From Marinobacter sp. (GTDB lineage: Bacteria; Pseudomonadota; Gammaproteobacteria; Pseudomonadales; Oleiphilaceae): 64,000 bases of DNA. A model generated the notes under the pieces. The model was not told the origin of the DNA, did no database searches, and worked only from the letters and a program-made list of their open reading frames with translations. Location of the stretch: assembly GCA_022565395.1 (NCBI GenBank), contig JAIUMV010000012.1, forward strand, positions 61,543-125,542, written 5' to 3'. A program made the translations under genes and the position numbers. Numbering within the stretch: position 1 is the stretch's first letter; each line of letters starts with the position of its first letter. Below are positions 8,498 through 15,720 of this stretch, piece after piece.

Positions 8498-9673
8498 TCA
8501 TAAAGCGCTGGACTCCTCCCCACCCAGTGTTTCGACAATTCGACGGAACATGGCCAGATTCTGCTGAAAGGACCCCGGGCGGAGAAAGGCCCGATCCGCA
8601 GCATTCATTGCGATAACAACACCTGCAGGCTCATTGATGTAAATGAACTGGCCATAGACTCCCCGAGCCAGGTATTCCCCTTCGGAGGCATCTTCGGGGA
8701 TCCACCACTTGAGCCCGTATTGGATATGGCCTTCCGGCGTCGGTGAGCTGGGAACTGTGGATTCAGCCACCCAGTGGGCGGGCACCAGTTGCTGCCCCTT
8801 CCAGTGCCCCTGTTGCAGATACAGCTGGCCAAAGCGGGCGTAGTCACGGGTGGTCATATTCAGCCCTCCCAACACAAAAGCCACGCCGTGCCGATCAGTG
8901 ATGTAGTAGGGTCTGGATTCAAGCCCCAGGGGCTCCATGAGCCGTTCTGCCATCAGTTCGATGACACTGCGGCCAGTGGCGCCCCGGACAACCATGCCAA
9001 CGACATGGGTGTCTATGGAGGCATACTGGAAACTCTCGCCCGGTTGGTAGTCCCGCTCACCGACGGCCCCGACGAACTTGTCCATGGACCCGCCCAGAGC
9101 CAGCACTCTGCCCATCCGGTTAATGTCGGAGTGCCAGTCAAAATAGTCTTCATTGAAACGCACGCCACTGGCCATCTGCAGGACATGGCGGAGGGTTGCG
9201 CCGTCGTATGCGCTCCCTTTCAATTCCGGAGCATAACGGGTTACGGGGTCGTCCAGGCTTTCTATCGCGCCGTCCTCCAGCAGAATACCCACCAGAGCCG
9301 AAAGCCAGGATTTGGCGACTGACCAGCTAATGCGCCGGTCTTCCTCGTGAGTACCCCTGAAATATGCCTCATGAGCGATCTCGCCATCCTTCAGCACCAC
9401 CAGCGCCGTCAGCGAACGGGCTTCCACCCAATCGTCCAGTGGGGGTAGTGACTGGGGGTTTACCGGAAAGTCCGAGATGGCGCTTGAGTTCATCGGTAGT
9501 TCGGCATGGAAGAACAGCTTGTCCATGGCACTGAAGTTGCGCGTGATGGACTCTTCAGCGAAAAGGGAGTTCAGGGCCAGTAGCCGCTGAATCTCATCCC
9601 ATTTCCACGTGGCGCCCAGTGCCAGAATCACGGCGATGATGGCGAAGATCCGAAGGCTGTGCGAGCGAAGCAT
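8498..9673 (-). CDS. Beta-lactamase-fold serine hydrolase
   Basis: A 391-residue protein with an N-terminal membrane anchor or uncleaved signal (residues 5-23, LRIFAIIAVILALGATW). The class C beta-lactamase/esterase motif SVAKS (SxxK, near residue 117) gives the nucleophile and lysine; YAS in the segment ESFQYASID is the second motif. Relatives annotated as 6-aminohexanoate-dimer hydrolase or esterase EstB hydrolyse amides or esters rather than antibiotics. It would act in the periplasm. It is flanked by repeat-rich DNA on its upstream side. Substrate is unknown. Confidence 0.85.
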   Translation of the reverse strand: MLRSHSLRIFAIIAVILALGATWKWDEIQRLLALNSLFAEESITRNFSAMDKLFFHAELPMNSSAISDFPVNPQSLPPLDDWVEARSLTALVVLKDGEIAHEAYFRGTHEEDRRISWSVAKSWLSALVGILLEDGAIESLDDPVTRYAPELKGSAYDGATLRHVLQMASGVRFNEDYFDWHSDINRMGRVLALGGSMDKFVGAVGERDYQPGESFQYASIDTHVVGMVVRGATGRSVIELMAERLMEPLGLESRPYYITDRHGVAFVLGGLNMTTRDYARFGQLYLQQGHWKGQQLVPAHWVAESTVPSSPTPEGHIQYGLKWWIPEDASEGEYLARGVYGQFIYINEPAGVVIAMNAADRAFLRPGSFQQNLAMFRRIVETLGGEESSAL

Positions 9674-9994
9674 GGGCTGCTCTCTCCTGTTGCTGTGGTG
9701 AAGCCCCCGAGGACCGGACGATAAGTTCAGTACAGCGTATACCTTAATCCGTAGCGCTTTTCACAGTCAGAATGCGCCAAGTGAAGGAGTAACAGGGGTA
9801 GGCACAGTGTTCCTACCAATCAGGTTTGGCTTTCTTGTGGAGAAACACTCGCCCTGCTTACGAGAAATACGGGACAGGCACCAAGAACCCCCGACACCGC
9901 AGCGGGGGGATCGTAAACGGAGAACGCGGGACAGGCATCAGGTGTATCCCTCCGTCAACGACAACACTCTCAAGCCCAACTGGCAGCGTGATCG
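9674..9994. other. Gene-free repeat-rich flank of the immunity array
   Basis: No convincing gene. It contains two copies of the TGCCTGTCCC-type motif (9864-9884 and 9919-9948) and, at about 9950-9990 on the minus strand, a fragment reading TLPVGLESVVVDG that resembles the glycine-rich tail of the toxin at 13118. This is the decayed distal end of the array. Confidence 0.5.
9919..9948 (-). repeat. 30-base junction motif, copy 1
   Basis: Minus-strand core TGCCTGTCCCGCGTTCTC preceded by GATACACCTGA. It is nearly identical to copies at 10517-10546 and 12076-12105. A shorter relative with TGCCTGTCCCGTATTTCTCG lies 35 bases away at 9864-9884. Confidence 0.75.
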
Positions 9995-10020
9995 CCACTG
10001 CCCGCCCACCAGGGCAGTGG
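9995..10020 (-). terminator. Hairpin at the distal end of the array
   Basis: Perfect nine-base arms CCACTGCCC/GGGCAGTGG with an eight-base loop lie right after the stop of the last array gene. There is no T-run, so termination is uncertain. A copy with one mismatch lies at 12726-12751 after the gene at 12753, so the hairpin was duplicated with its cassette. Confidence 0.45.
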
Positions 10021-10021
10021 T

Positions 10022-10402
10022 TTAATTCAATGCTTCGATGAGGTGAAAAGCAAGACCACCCAGAAACGCCACAAACAAACCATAAATAATTCCATAGGCG
10101 ACAGCCCGCTCAAACCAGTTCGCAAACGCCCGCACGTCCAGGCCGGGATAGATCAGTTGATACTTTTTTAACCGCTGGAACCAGGGCATGGTGCAGGCCC
10201 AGGCAAACACAATGGTATTCGAAAAGCCAAAGTCCAGCAGGATACCGGTTTCCCAGTAGTCGCCAGTGGCCTTCAGCTTTTTCTTCAAGCGGCGGGTTAA
10301 TGTGAGCCGGAGCACCAGAAGCCCAAAGAGCATGCTTGCCACCCCGCCAAGGGCTATCAGCGCGATGAGTACATCCAAAGGCATATCAATCATGATCGCC
10401 AC
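10022..10402 (-). CDS. Array immunity-like membrane protein, copy 1 (distal)
   Basis: A 126-residue member of the array family, with three hydrophobic segments (about 5-30, 58-76, 100-122) and a basic loop RRLKKKLKATGDYWETG between the first two. It belongs to the YQLIYPGLDVRAFANWFERA subgroup. I use the GTG at 10402, which overlaps the stop of the toxin tail remnant at 10390, just as the copy at 12753 overlaps the intact toxin; an ATG at 10393 is the alternative. Role as an immunity protein against a membrane-active toxin is inferred from the layout; no named family is recognised. Confidence 0.75.
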   Translation of the reverse strand: MAIMIDMPLDVLIALIALGGVASMLFGLLVLRLTLTRRLKKKLKATGDYWETGILLDFGFSNTIVFAWACTMPWFQRLKKYQLIYPGLDVRAFANWFERAVAYGIIYGLFVAFLGGLAFHLIEALN

Positions 10403-10516
10403 CAGTCATATGCTCTCCCCACCACTCCCTTGATCATATAATCCATCCCAACCGCCGCCGCACCGCCAACAACGATACCTACAGCAAGCCCAACTGGCGT
10501 AAAGGCCACCGCGGAC
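10390..10516 (-). pseudogene. Orphan C-terminal tail of the glycine-zipper toxin
   Basis: On the minus strand this reads AFTPVGLAVGIVVGGAAA, then VGMDYMIKGVVGRAYDWWRS and a stop. It matches the last 37 residues of the intact protein at 13118..14071. It has no start and no upstream toxin body: at 10517 the homology stops at the 30-base motif. Its stop overlaps the GTG of the downstream immunity-like gene by the same 13 bases as in the intact pair. Confidence 0.8.
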
Positions 10517-10546
10517 GGAGAACGCGGGACAGGCATCAAGTGTATC
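10517..10546 (-). repeat. 30-base junction motif, copy 2
   Basis: Minus-strand GATACACTTGA followed by TGCCTGTCCCGCGTTCTC. It lies exactly where the toxin tail remnant loses homology. Two partial tandem units of its left half follow at 10547-10574. Confidence 0.8.
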
Positions 10547-10672
10547 GGGCATCAGGTGTATCGTCAGGTGTATCACTCGTATAAGTCGCCCCTCGGGATA
10601 ACCATTGCTCTTAAGCGCCGGACTTCCGGCGCTGCCGGTGCACAAACACCATGCGTACTGCTGCCCATTGGT

Positions 10673-11071
10673 CTACATCAAGGCTTCAACAACGAGAAAC
10701 ACCGGAATGGACACCAGCAGTACGATCAATCCATAGATCGAGCTGTAAGCCACTCCTCGTTCAAACCAGTTGGCAAACGCCCGCACGTCCAAGTCACGGT
10801 AGATTAACTGAAAATTCTTTTGACGCTGGACCCACGGTATGGTGCAGGCCCAGGCAAAAAGAATGGTATTCATAAAGCCAAAACCCAGAGTACCAGTCTC
10901 CCAGTACTCGCCGGTAGCCCTCAGCTTCTTCTTCAGGCGTCGAGCCAGTGTCAGCCGAAGGATCAGAAATCCGAGGAGCATACAAAACCCGCCGCCAACC
11001 CCAACGTAAGAAATGAATATATCCAATGGCATGTCGATCATTGATCCATACCAGATGGCCAATAACAGCAC
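10673..11071 (-). CDS. Array immunity-like membrane protein, copy 2
   Basis: A 132-residue paralogue of the subgroup with VQRQKNFQLIYRDLDVRAF, the same subgroup as the gene directly after the intact toxin. Three hydrophobic segments and the basic loop RRLKKKLRATGEYWETG are present. The frame opens at a GTG at 11071; an ATG at 11041 aligns with the conserved MIDMPLDI start of the family and may be the true start. The DNA just upstream is a degenerate toxin tail. Confidence 0.72.
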   Translation of the reverse strand: MLLLAIWYGSMIDMPLDIFISYVGVGGGFCMLLGFLILRLTLARRLKKKLRATGEYWETGTLGFGFMNTILFAWACTIPWVQRQKNFQLIYRDLDVRAFANWFERGVAYSSIYGLIVLLVSIPVFLVVEALM

Positions 11072-11093
11072 CCTTAGCGCAGTCTAATCCCTA

Positions 11094-11483
11094 CTACTGA
11101 TTAGTTTGACACAGTGCGTCCAAACCGTAGGACAAAGAAAGGAAAAGGAACGCCACCATCAAACCATAGATAGTTCCATAAGCGACAGCCCGTTCAAACC
11201 AGTTCGCGAACGCCCGCACGTCCAAGCCGGGATAAATCAACTGATACTTTTTTAGCCGCTGGAACCACGGCATGGTGCAGGCCCAAGCAAACATCGCAGT
11301 ATTCAAAAAGCCAAAATCCAGTGTGCCGGTCGCCCAATACTCACCGGTGGCTTTCAACTTTTTCTTCAGACGGCGGGTTAAGGTGATTCTAAGCACCAGA
11401 AGCCCAACGAGCATGCAAAACCCGCCGCCAAGCCCTATAAAACCAATCAAGATGTCAAGAGGCATATCAATCATAAACGCCAC
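11094..11483 (-). CDS. Array immunity-like membrane protein, copy 3
   Basis: A 129-residue paralogue starting with GTG and reading MAFMIDMPLDILIG. It belongs to the YQLIYPGLDV subgroup. It is distinguished by a Phe- and Leu-rich third helix (GLMVAFLFLSLSYGL) and by a C-terminus unlike the others. GGGGAGA lies about a dozen bases before the GTG. A short toxin tail overlaps its start. Confidence 0.75.
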   Translation of the reverse strand: MAFMIDMPLDILIGFIGLGGGFCMLVGLLVLRITLTRRLKKKLKATGEYWATGTLDFGFLNTAMFAWACTMPWFQRLKKYQLIYPGLDVRAFANWFERAVAYGTIYGLMVAFLFLSLSYGLDALCQTNQ

Positions 11484-11530
11484 CAGTCATCGGCTCTCCC
11501 CATAAAACCTTTGGCAAGGCGTACACGTTG
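11471..11530 (-). pseudogene. Short orphan toxin tail
   Basis: Minus-strand reading LAKGFMGRADDWWRL then stop corresponds to the last 15 or so residues of the intact toxin (KGLVGGIYDWWRS). Homology fades upstream of about 11530. The stop overlaps the next gene's GTG. Confidence 0.65.
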
Positions 11531-11599
11531 ATGTCGGCTACGCCTCTGTCAATGGGGCCACTCTCAAGCACACCTCAACACCCGCAACGGTTGGTCTGT

Positions 11600-11977
11600 T
11601 TACGTTGATGCTTCGATTAAGTGAGCAACCAGACCACCGCCAAACGCCGCCAAAACACCGTAGATAATTCCATACGCGGCAATCCGTTCAAACCAGTTAG
11701 CGAATGCTCGGACGTCCAGTCCAGGATAAATCAATTGGTACTTTTTTAGCCGCTGAAACCAAGGCATGGTGCAAGCCCAAGCGAACATGATGGTATTCAA
11801 GAACCCAAAATCCAGAGTACCCGTTTCCCAGTACTCGTCGGTGGCCTTGAGCTTTTTCTTCAAGCGCCGCGTCAGCGTGAGCCTAAGGAGTATAAGCCCT
11901 AGAAACATGCTCACTATGCCGCCAAGCGCAACGGCGTCAAAAAGGACAATCAATGACATATCAATCAAGATCGCCAC
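11600..11977 (-). CDS. Array immunity-like membrane protein, copy 4
   Basis: A 125-residue paralogue with a GTG start (MAILIDMSLIVLFDAV), in the YQLIYPGLDV subgroup. The first helix is the most divergent of the set, while the central block RRLKKKLKATDEYWETGTLDFGFLNTI is conserved. Its start overlaps the toxin-tail end of the chimaeric ORF at 11965 by 13 bases, so the two would be translationally coupled if both are expressed. Confidence 0.75.
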   Translation of the reverse strand: MAILIDMSLIVLFDAVALGGIVSMFLGLILLRLTLTRRLKKKLKATDEYWETGTLDFGFLNTIMFAWACTMPWFQRLKKYQLIYPGLDVRAFANWFERIAAYGIIYGVLAAFGGGLVAHLIEAST

Positions 11978-12261
11978 CTGTCGTAAAATCGCCCCACGAC
12001 ACCTTTGGCTAAATGATCCATTCCTACGGCAGCGCCTCCAGCAACAACCCCAATCACAAGACCAACGGGCGTGACGGAGAACGCGGGACAGGTATCAAGT
12101 GTATCAGTCTCCCAGTACGCGCCGGCAGCCCTCAGCTTCTTCTTCAGGCGTCGAGCCAGTGTCAGCCGAAGGATCAGAAATCCGAGGAGCATACAAAACC
12201 CGCCGCCAAGCCCAACGTAAGAAATGACTATATCCAATGGCATATCGATCATGACCGCCAC
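11965..12261 (-). CDS. Chimaeric ORF: immunity N-terminus fused to toxin tail
   Basis: A 98-residue open frame from GTG at 12261. Residues 1-53 are the first helix and basic loop of the immunity-like family up to YWETDTL. Residues 54-61 (DTCPAFSV) are encoded by the 30-base junction motif. The remainder, TPVGLVIGVVAGGAAVGMD through FYDRWRS, is the glycine-rich toxin tail. The join is in frame and the ORF is uninterrupted. It may be a passive rearrangement product, or a real small membrane protein with two hydrophobic segments. Confidence 0.65.
   Translation of the reverse strand: MAVMIDMPLDIVISYVGLGGGFCMLLGFLILRLTLARRLKKKLRAAGAYWETDTLDTCPAFSVTPVGLVIGVVAGGAAVGMDHLAKGVVGRFYDRWRS
12076..12105 (-). 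repeat. 30-base junction motif, copy 3
   Basis: Minus-strand GATACACTTGA followed by TACCTGTCCCGCGTTCTC, one base different from copy 2. It is the exact fusion point of the chimaeric ORF. Confidence 0.8.
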
Positions 12262-12295
12262 CGATCATAGAATCGCCCAACAGCACCATTGAATA
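12249..12295 (-). pseudogene. Orphan toxin tail before the chimaeric ORF
   Basis: Minus-strand reading ALFNGAVGRFYDRWRS then stop is the end of a toxin tail. It is cut off upstream within about 16 codons. Its stop overlaps the GTG at 12261. Confidence 0.65.
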
Positions 12296-12346
12296 GCGCG
12301 AGGTCAGGCATCGCTTGTACACGAACGATGTACATTAGTTCGACGC

Positions 12347-12748
12347 CTAAGGTGAGAAAAAGTAAAAAAACGGCCCACTCAGGAACATCACCGCTAGGCT
12401 GTAGATGGAACCATAAGCGACAGCCCGTTCAAAACCGTTCGCGAACGCCCGAACATCCAAATCACGGTAGATTACCTGAAAATTCTTTTGCCGCTGGACC
12501 CACGGTATGGTGCAGGCCCAGGCAAATAGAATGGTATTCATAAAGCCAAAATCCAGAGTACCAGTCTCCCAGTACTCGCCAGTAGCCTTCAGTTTCTTCT
12601 TCAGGCGTCGGGTTAGCGTCAGCCGGAGAATCAGAAACCCTAAGAGCATACAGGCTCCGCTGCCAAGACCAATCAAGGCGAACAGGACGTCCAAGGGTAT
12701 ATCAATAATGATCATCACCGCATGGCCACTGCCCGCCCACCAGGGCAT
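12347..12748 (-). CDS. Array immunity-like membrane protein, copy 5
   Basis: A paralogue of up to 133 residues in the YRDLDVRAFAN subgroup. The frame opens at ATG 12748, inside the duplicated hairpin sequence; by alignment the true start is probably the GTG/ATG pair near 12715-12712 (MIIIDIPLDVLFALIG). It has ANGFERA where the others have ANWFERA, and its C-terminus (VMFLSGPFFYFFSP) is unique. Only a vestige of toxin tail remains upstream. Confidence 0.72.
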   Translation of the reverse strand: MPWWAGSGHAVMIIIDIPLDVLFALIGLGSGACMLLGFLILRLTLTRRLKKKLKATGEYWETGTLDFGFMNTILFAWACTIPWVQRQKNFQVIYRDLDVRAFANGFERAVAYGSIYSLAVMFLSGPFFYFFSP

Positions 12749-12752
12749 TGGT

Positions 12753-13130
12753 TTAATTCAATGCTTCGACGAGATGAAAAGCAGGAATACCTAATAACAG
12801 CACGATCAACCCGTAGATCGAGCTGTAAGCCACTCCTCGTTCAAACCAGTTGGCAAACGCCCGCACGTCCAAGTCACGGTAGAGCACCTGAAAATTCTTT
12901 TGCCGCTGAACCCAGGGTATGGTGCAGGCCCAGGCGAATAGAATGGTATTCATAAAGCCAAAATCCAGGGTGCCGGTCTCCCAATACTCACCGGTGGCTT
13001 TGAGCTTTTTCTTCAGGCGGCGGGTTAAGGTGAGCCGGAGGATCAGAAATCCGAAGAGCATACAAAACCCGCCACCAAGGGTGATAAAGCCAATAAAGAT
13101 CTCTAACGGCATATCAATCATGACCGCCAC
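12753..13130 (-). CDS. Immunity-like membrane protein paired with intact toxin
   Basis: A 125-residue protein, MAVMIDMPLEIFIGF onward, with three hydrophobic segments and the basic loop RRLKKKLKATGEYWETG. I choose the GTG at 13130 rather than the TTG at 13133 because all other copies begin with GTG at this position. It overlaps the toxin stop codon by 13 bases, so the pair is translationally coupled. Position directly after a putative pore-forming protein is the main reason to call it immunity. It is the presumed template of the array. Confidence 0.78.
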   Translation of the reverse strand: MAVMIDMPLEIFIGFITLGGGFCMLFGFLILRLTLTRRLKKKLKATGEYWETGTLDFGFMNTILFAWACTIPWVQRQKNFQVLYRDLDVRAFANWFERGVAYSSIYGLIVLLLGIPAFHLVEALN

Positions 13131-14071
13131 CAATCGTAGATCCCGCCGACCAGCCCTTTCAAACCATAGTCAACTCCAACCGCTGCTGCACCACCAGCGA
13201 CGATGCCAATCGCAAGGCCAACGGGTGTAACAGCAACTACTAGACCAATAGCTACACCCGCGCCAATACCCAGGCCAAACGAGGCCCCCTCAACCACCGC
13301 TTCCCGCTGCCAGTTCGGATCGCCATTTTGCCAACTATTGTGGACATTACTGGCCCGCATATAGCCGTCCAGCAAAATAAATCCGGGGCCCACGACCCTG
13401 CCAGCTCTGGTGAGAGTTCGGAGTCTTTGCACATCTGCCGACTCGCCAACCGGAATTGGCTCCCAGGCAGGCCGACCCGTCACGGTGGTAGTAGGCCGCA
13501 TGCCAAAGGTATTGTTATTTAGGTAATTCAAGGATTTGGCATTCATTAACTGATTCATTTCGTTGAAGGCAAGGCGGGCGCGAAGCTGTGCAATATCGAC
13601 TGATGTGGGCGCAGCCCGATGATTCACTAACGCTGTTGCATTGGCATTTGCACGGTCGAACTTGTCGATGGCCTCCAATACTCGGTTTGACTGGGCGACG
13701 GCAGCGCCCATGCCGTTGCCACCAAAGGTGTTCAGGTCACCCACGACAGTGGGAATCCTGGTGTCCCACAGAAAGTTGGCCAACCCCATGACAGCGGCAC
13801 CACCCGCATAGTGACTTAGGTGGGAGAGCGTGCGGTGCTCCTCTGCCGTACACGCCAGAAGTGGCGCAATACTGACCGGCCGGTCCTGATCACTCGAAGG
13901 CAGCACTATGGGTCTGTTGGGTTGGCAGATCGCGCTATTCCCTGACGATCTTCCATTAGCGGAGAGGATTCTTTGCTCAAACTCTTCAGACGTCATGTCC
14001 GCAGGACAATTAGCATTAGCGATGTCCCGGTAAGAGGTGGCGGTTCTTGGGTAATAAATTGATGAGGGCAT
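13118..14071 (-). CDS. Putative glycine-zipper effector/toxin
   Basis: A 317-residue protein with no signal peptide and no family I can name. Residues 1-75 are polar with several cysteines. Residues 85-180 are alpha-helical. Residues 225-240 contain LRTLTRAGRVVGPGF. Residues 261-300 are a glycine/alanine/valine-rich hydrophobic segment (SFGLGIGAGVAIGLVVAVTP, then GLAIGIVAGGAA) with GxxxG spacing typical of glycine zippers in membrane-inserting toxins. The end IYDWWRS is the part reused in the orphan tails. AAAGGA precedes the ATG. Toxin activity and export (for example as a type VI cargo effector) are inferred; no secretion genes are in the window. Confidence 0.6.
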   Translation of the reverse strand: MPSSIYYPRTATSYRDIANANCPADMTSEEFEQRILSANGRSSGNSAICQPNRPIVLPSSDQDRPVSIAPLLACTAEEHRTLSHLSHYAGGAAVMGLANFLWDTRIPTVVGDLNTFGGNGMGAAVAQSNRVLEAIDKFDRANANATALVNHRAAPTSVDIAQLRARLAFNEMNQLMNAKSLNYLNNNTFGMRPTTTVTGRPAWEPIPVGESADVQRLRTLTRAGRVVGPGFILLDGYMRASNVHNSWQNGDPNWQREAVVEGASFGLGIGAGVAIGLVVAVTPVGLAIGIVAGGAAAVGVDYGLKGLVGGIYDWWRS

Positions 14072-14361
14072 AGCGGCGTCCTTTCGGTGTTTTGTCCATA
14101 GGTGGCTGTTCTTGCCACAGCCGAATGGAAATTAACAAATTTTCCCCGGGTGGGCTACCCTGCTTCGCGCTGTAAAATCAGTGCGCGGGTCATTTTGCGG
14201 GGCATATAACACTTTGCAGCCAAATATCAGCCCTCCCCCTCCGTTCATCCTCGTCCTTAAGGTCTGCACTTCAATGACATAGGGTTGTCTGTCCACTGCC
14301 GTTTAATGGAACCCGTCACGGTGCAGTGACACACACAACCATCACCACAAGGAGCTTTTCC

Positions 14362-14655
14362 ATGCGCAAGAACGCCATTAGCTGGTTTGACCTGTACGTT
14401 AACGACCTGGCACGAAGCCAAGCTTTTTATGAGCAGATTCTGCAGATTCAAATGATTCCCGCGGAGGATGAGAGTTATCAGGTGGTGATGTTCCCCTGAG
14501 ACTATGACAACGGGATTGGCGGTGCCCTGTTAAAGATGGAAGGCTGCAAGCCGGGTCCTGGCGGTAGCGTGGTCTATCTGAATGTGGACGGCGATCTTGA
14601 TCAGGTGCTGGCGCGCATTCCAGCCGCTGGTCCAACAGGGCCAGGTCACAATGCC
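14362..14655 (+). pseudogene. VOC-superfamily (glyoxalase-like) gene, broken
   Basis: A good ribosome site (AAGGAGC) and ATG open a typical VOC domain, MRKNAISWFDLYVNDLARSQ, but an in-frame TGA at 14497-14499 interrupts it after FP. The frame resumes with DYDNGIGGALLKME and VYLNVDGDLDQVLARIPAAG. Near 14628 a frameshift moves the likely continuation (GQVTMPFEKPD) to another frame. The 3' end is missing and runs straight into a truncated YciI gene. Confidence 0.75.
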
Positions 14656-14657
14656 GT

Positions 14658-14930
14658 TTGAAAAACCTGACGGAGAAAGGCAAATTCCTCGGGGGCAATG
14701 CCCTGCAGCCGGTGACAACGGCAACCAGCGTCAGGGTGCGGCAAGGCGAGGTACTGATGTCGGACGGCCCCTTTGCAGAAACCAAGGAGCAACTGGCGGG
14801 CTTCTACCTGCTGGACGCCCAGGACCTGAATGAAGCCGTGCAACTGGCCAGCAAGATTCCCCCCGCCGCACTGGGCACTATCGAAATTCGTCCGGTGCGG
14901 GAGCTGCCTCCGAAAGACCCTGACGCCTGA
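14658..14930 (+). pseudogene. YciI-family (DGPF) protein, 5'-truncated
   Basis: The frame reads KFLGGNALQPVTTATSVRVR and then MSDGPFAETKEQLAGFYLLDA, the hallmark of YciI-like DGPF proteins of about 115-120 residues. The first 35 or so residues, including the usual MKYLCLIY start, are absent; the only initiator is a TTG. The gene directly abuts the decayed VOC gene, so one deletion probably removed the 3' end of the first and the 5' end of the second. VOC and YciI genes are commonly neighbours. Confidence 0.7.
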
Positions 14931-14934
14931 GGCC

Positions 14935-15558
14935 TCAGGCGCCTTTGAAGCCCTTGGCCACCAGATACACCTCACGGGAGCGTGCCCGTGAGGAATCCGG
15001 CTTGCGCACACTGACCTTGTCAAAGGCAGCCCTGACGGCTTTGACATACTCATCATAGCCCTCGCCATGGAACACCTTGGCGACGAAGCTGCCTTTGGGC
15101 TTGAGCACCTGGCAGGCCATATCCAGCGCCAGTTCCACCAAATACATGGAGGCGGCCTGATCCGCCGCGTTGACACCGCTGATATTGGGGGCCATATCAG
15201 AAATCACCACGTCAGCCAGTGCGCCATCCAGGGTCGTCATGATGCGGTCAAACACGGCCTGTTCGGTAAAGTCACCCTGAATAAATTCCACCCCGGCAAT
15301 GGCGTCCATGGGCAGGATATCAGAAGCCACCACCCGCCCCTTGTGCCCCACCAGCTTGGCAGCCACCTGGGACCAGCCACCGGGCGCCGAGCCGAGATCC
15401 ACCACCAGCATGGTAGGCTGAATCAGGCGGTCCTTGTCGTTGATCTCAAGCAGTTTATAACTGGCGCGGGAACGATAGCCGTCCAACTGTGCCTGCTTTA
15501 CGAAGGGGTCATTAACGTGCTCTTCGAGCCAACGGTTGCTGCTTTTGGAACGGGCCAT
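14935..15558 (-). CDS. rlmE: 23S rRNA (uridine2552-2'-O)-methyltransferase RlmE
   Basis: A 207-residue Rossmann-fold enzyme that methylates U2552 in the ribosomal A loop using SAM during 50S assembly. Seen: the N-terminal [10 protein letters not shown] with the catalytic lysine, the SAM loop [15 protein letters not shown] (about 50-64), the catalytic aspartate in VISDMAPN, and the later lysine in GSFVAKVF. Length and order match E. coli RlmE/FtsJ. In many proteobacteria ftsH follows; here the downstream neighbours are VOC/YciI relics on the opposite strand, so synteny is broken. Confidence 0.95.
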   Translation of the reverse strand: MARSKSSNRWLEEHVNDPFVKQAQLDGYRSRASYKLLEINDKDRLIQPTMLVVDLGSAPGGWSQVAAKLVGHKGRVVASDILPMDAIAGVEFIQGDFTEQAVFDRIMTTLDGALADVVISDMAPNISGVNAADQAASMYLVELALDMACQVLKPKGSFVAKVFHGEGYDEYVKAVRAAFDKVSVRKPDSSRARSREVYLVAKGFKGA

Positions 15559-15720
15559 GATGTCTCAAACCGGAAAGTGAACGGCGCTATTGTACGCGGC
15601 CCCATCCACGCCCGCAAAACTCATGCGGCCTGACAAGAAAGCCGACCGGCAGTACAATGGCCGCACTTTGCCAACCCCAGCAGTCCTCACCCCATTCGGG
15701 GCCGGGGGCTAGGAAGCACC

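Noticed and set aside
10406..10645. Separate small gene of 79 codons
   Set aside because: It reads through the junction motif in a frame different from the toxin tail; its end is an out-of-frame copy of the tail region, so it is a rearrangement by-product.
9860..12110. CRISPR array suggested by regularly recurring short motif
   Set aside because: The motif recurs only three or four times at irregular distances of hundreds of bases, with coding DNA between copies, and no cas genes are present.
13118..14071. Holin or phage lysis gene
   Set aside because: The protein is 317 residues with a large soluble N-terminal part, and no phage genes are nearby.
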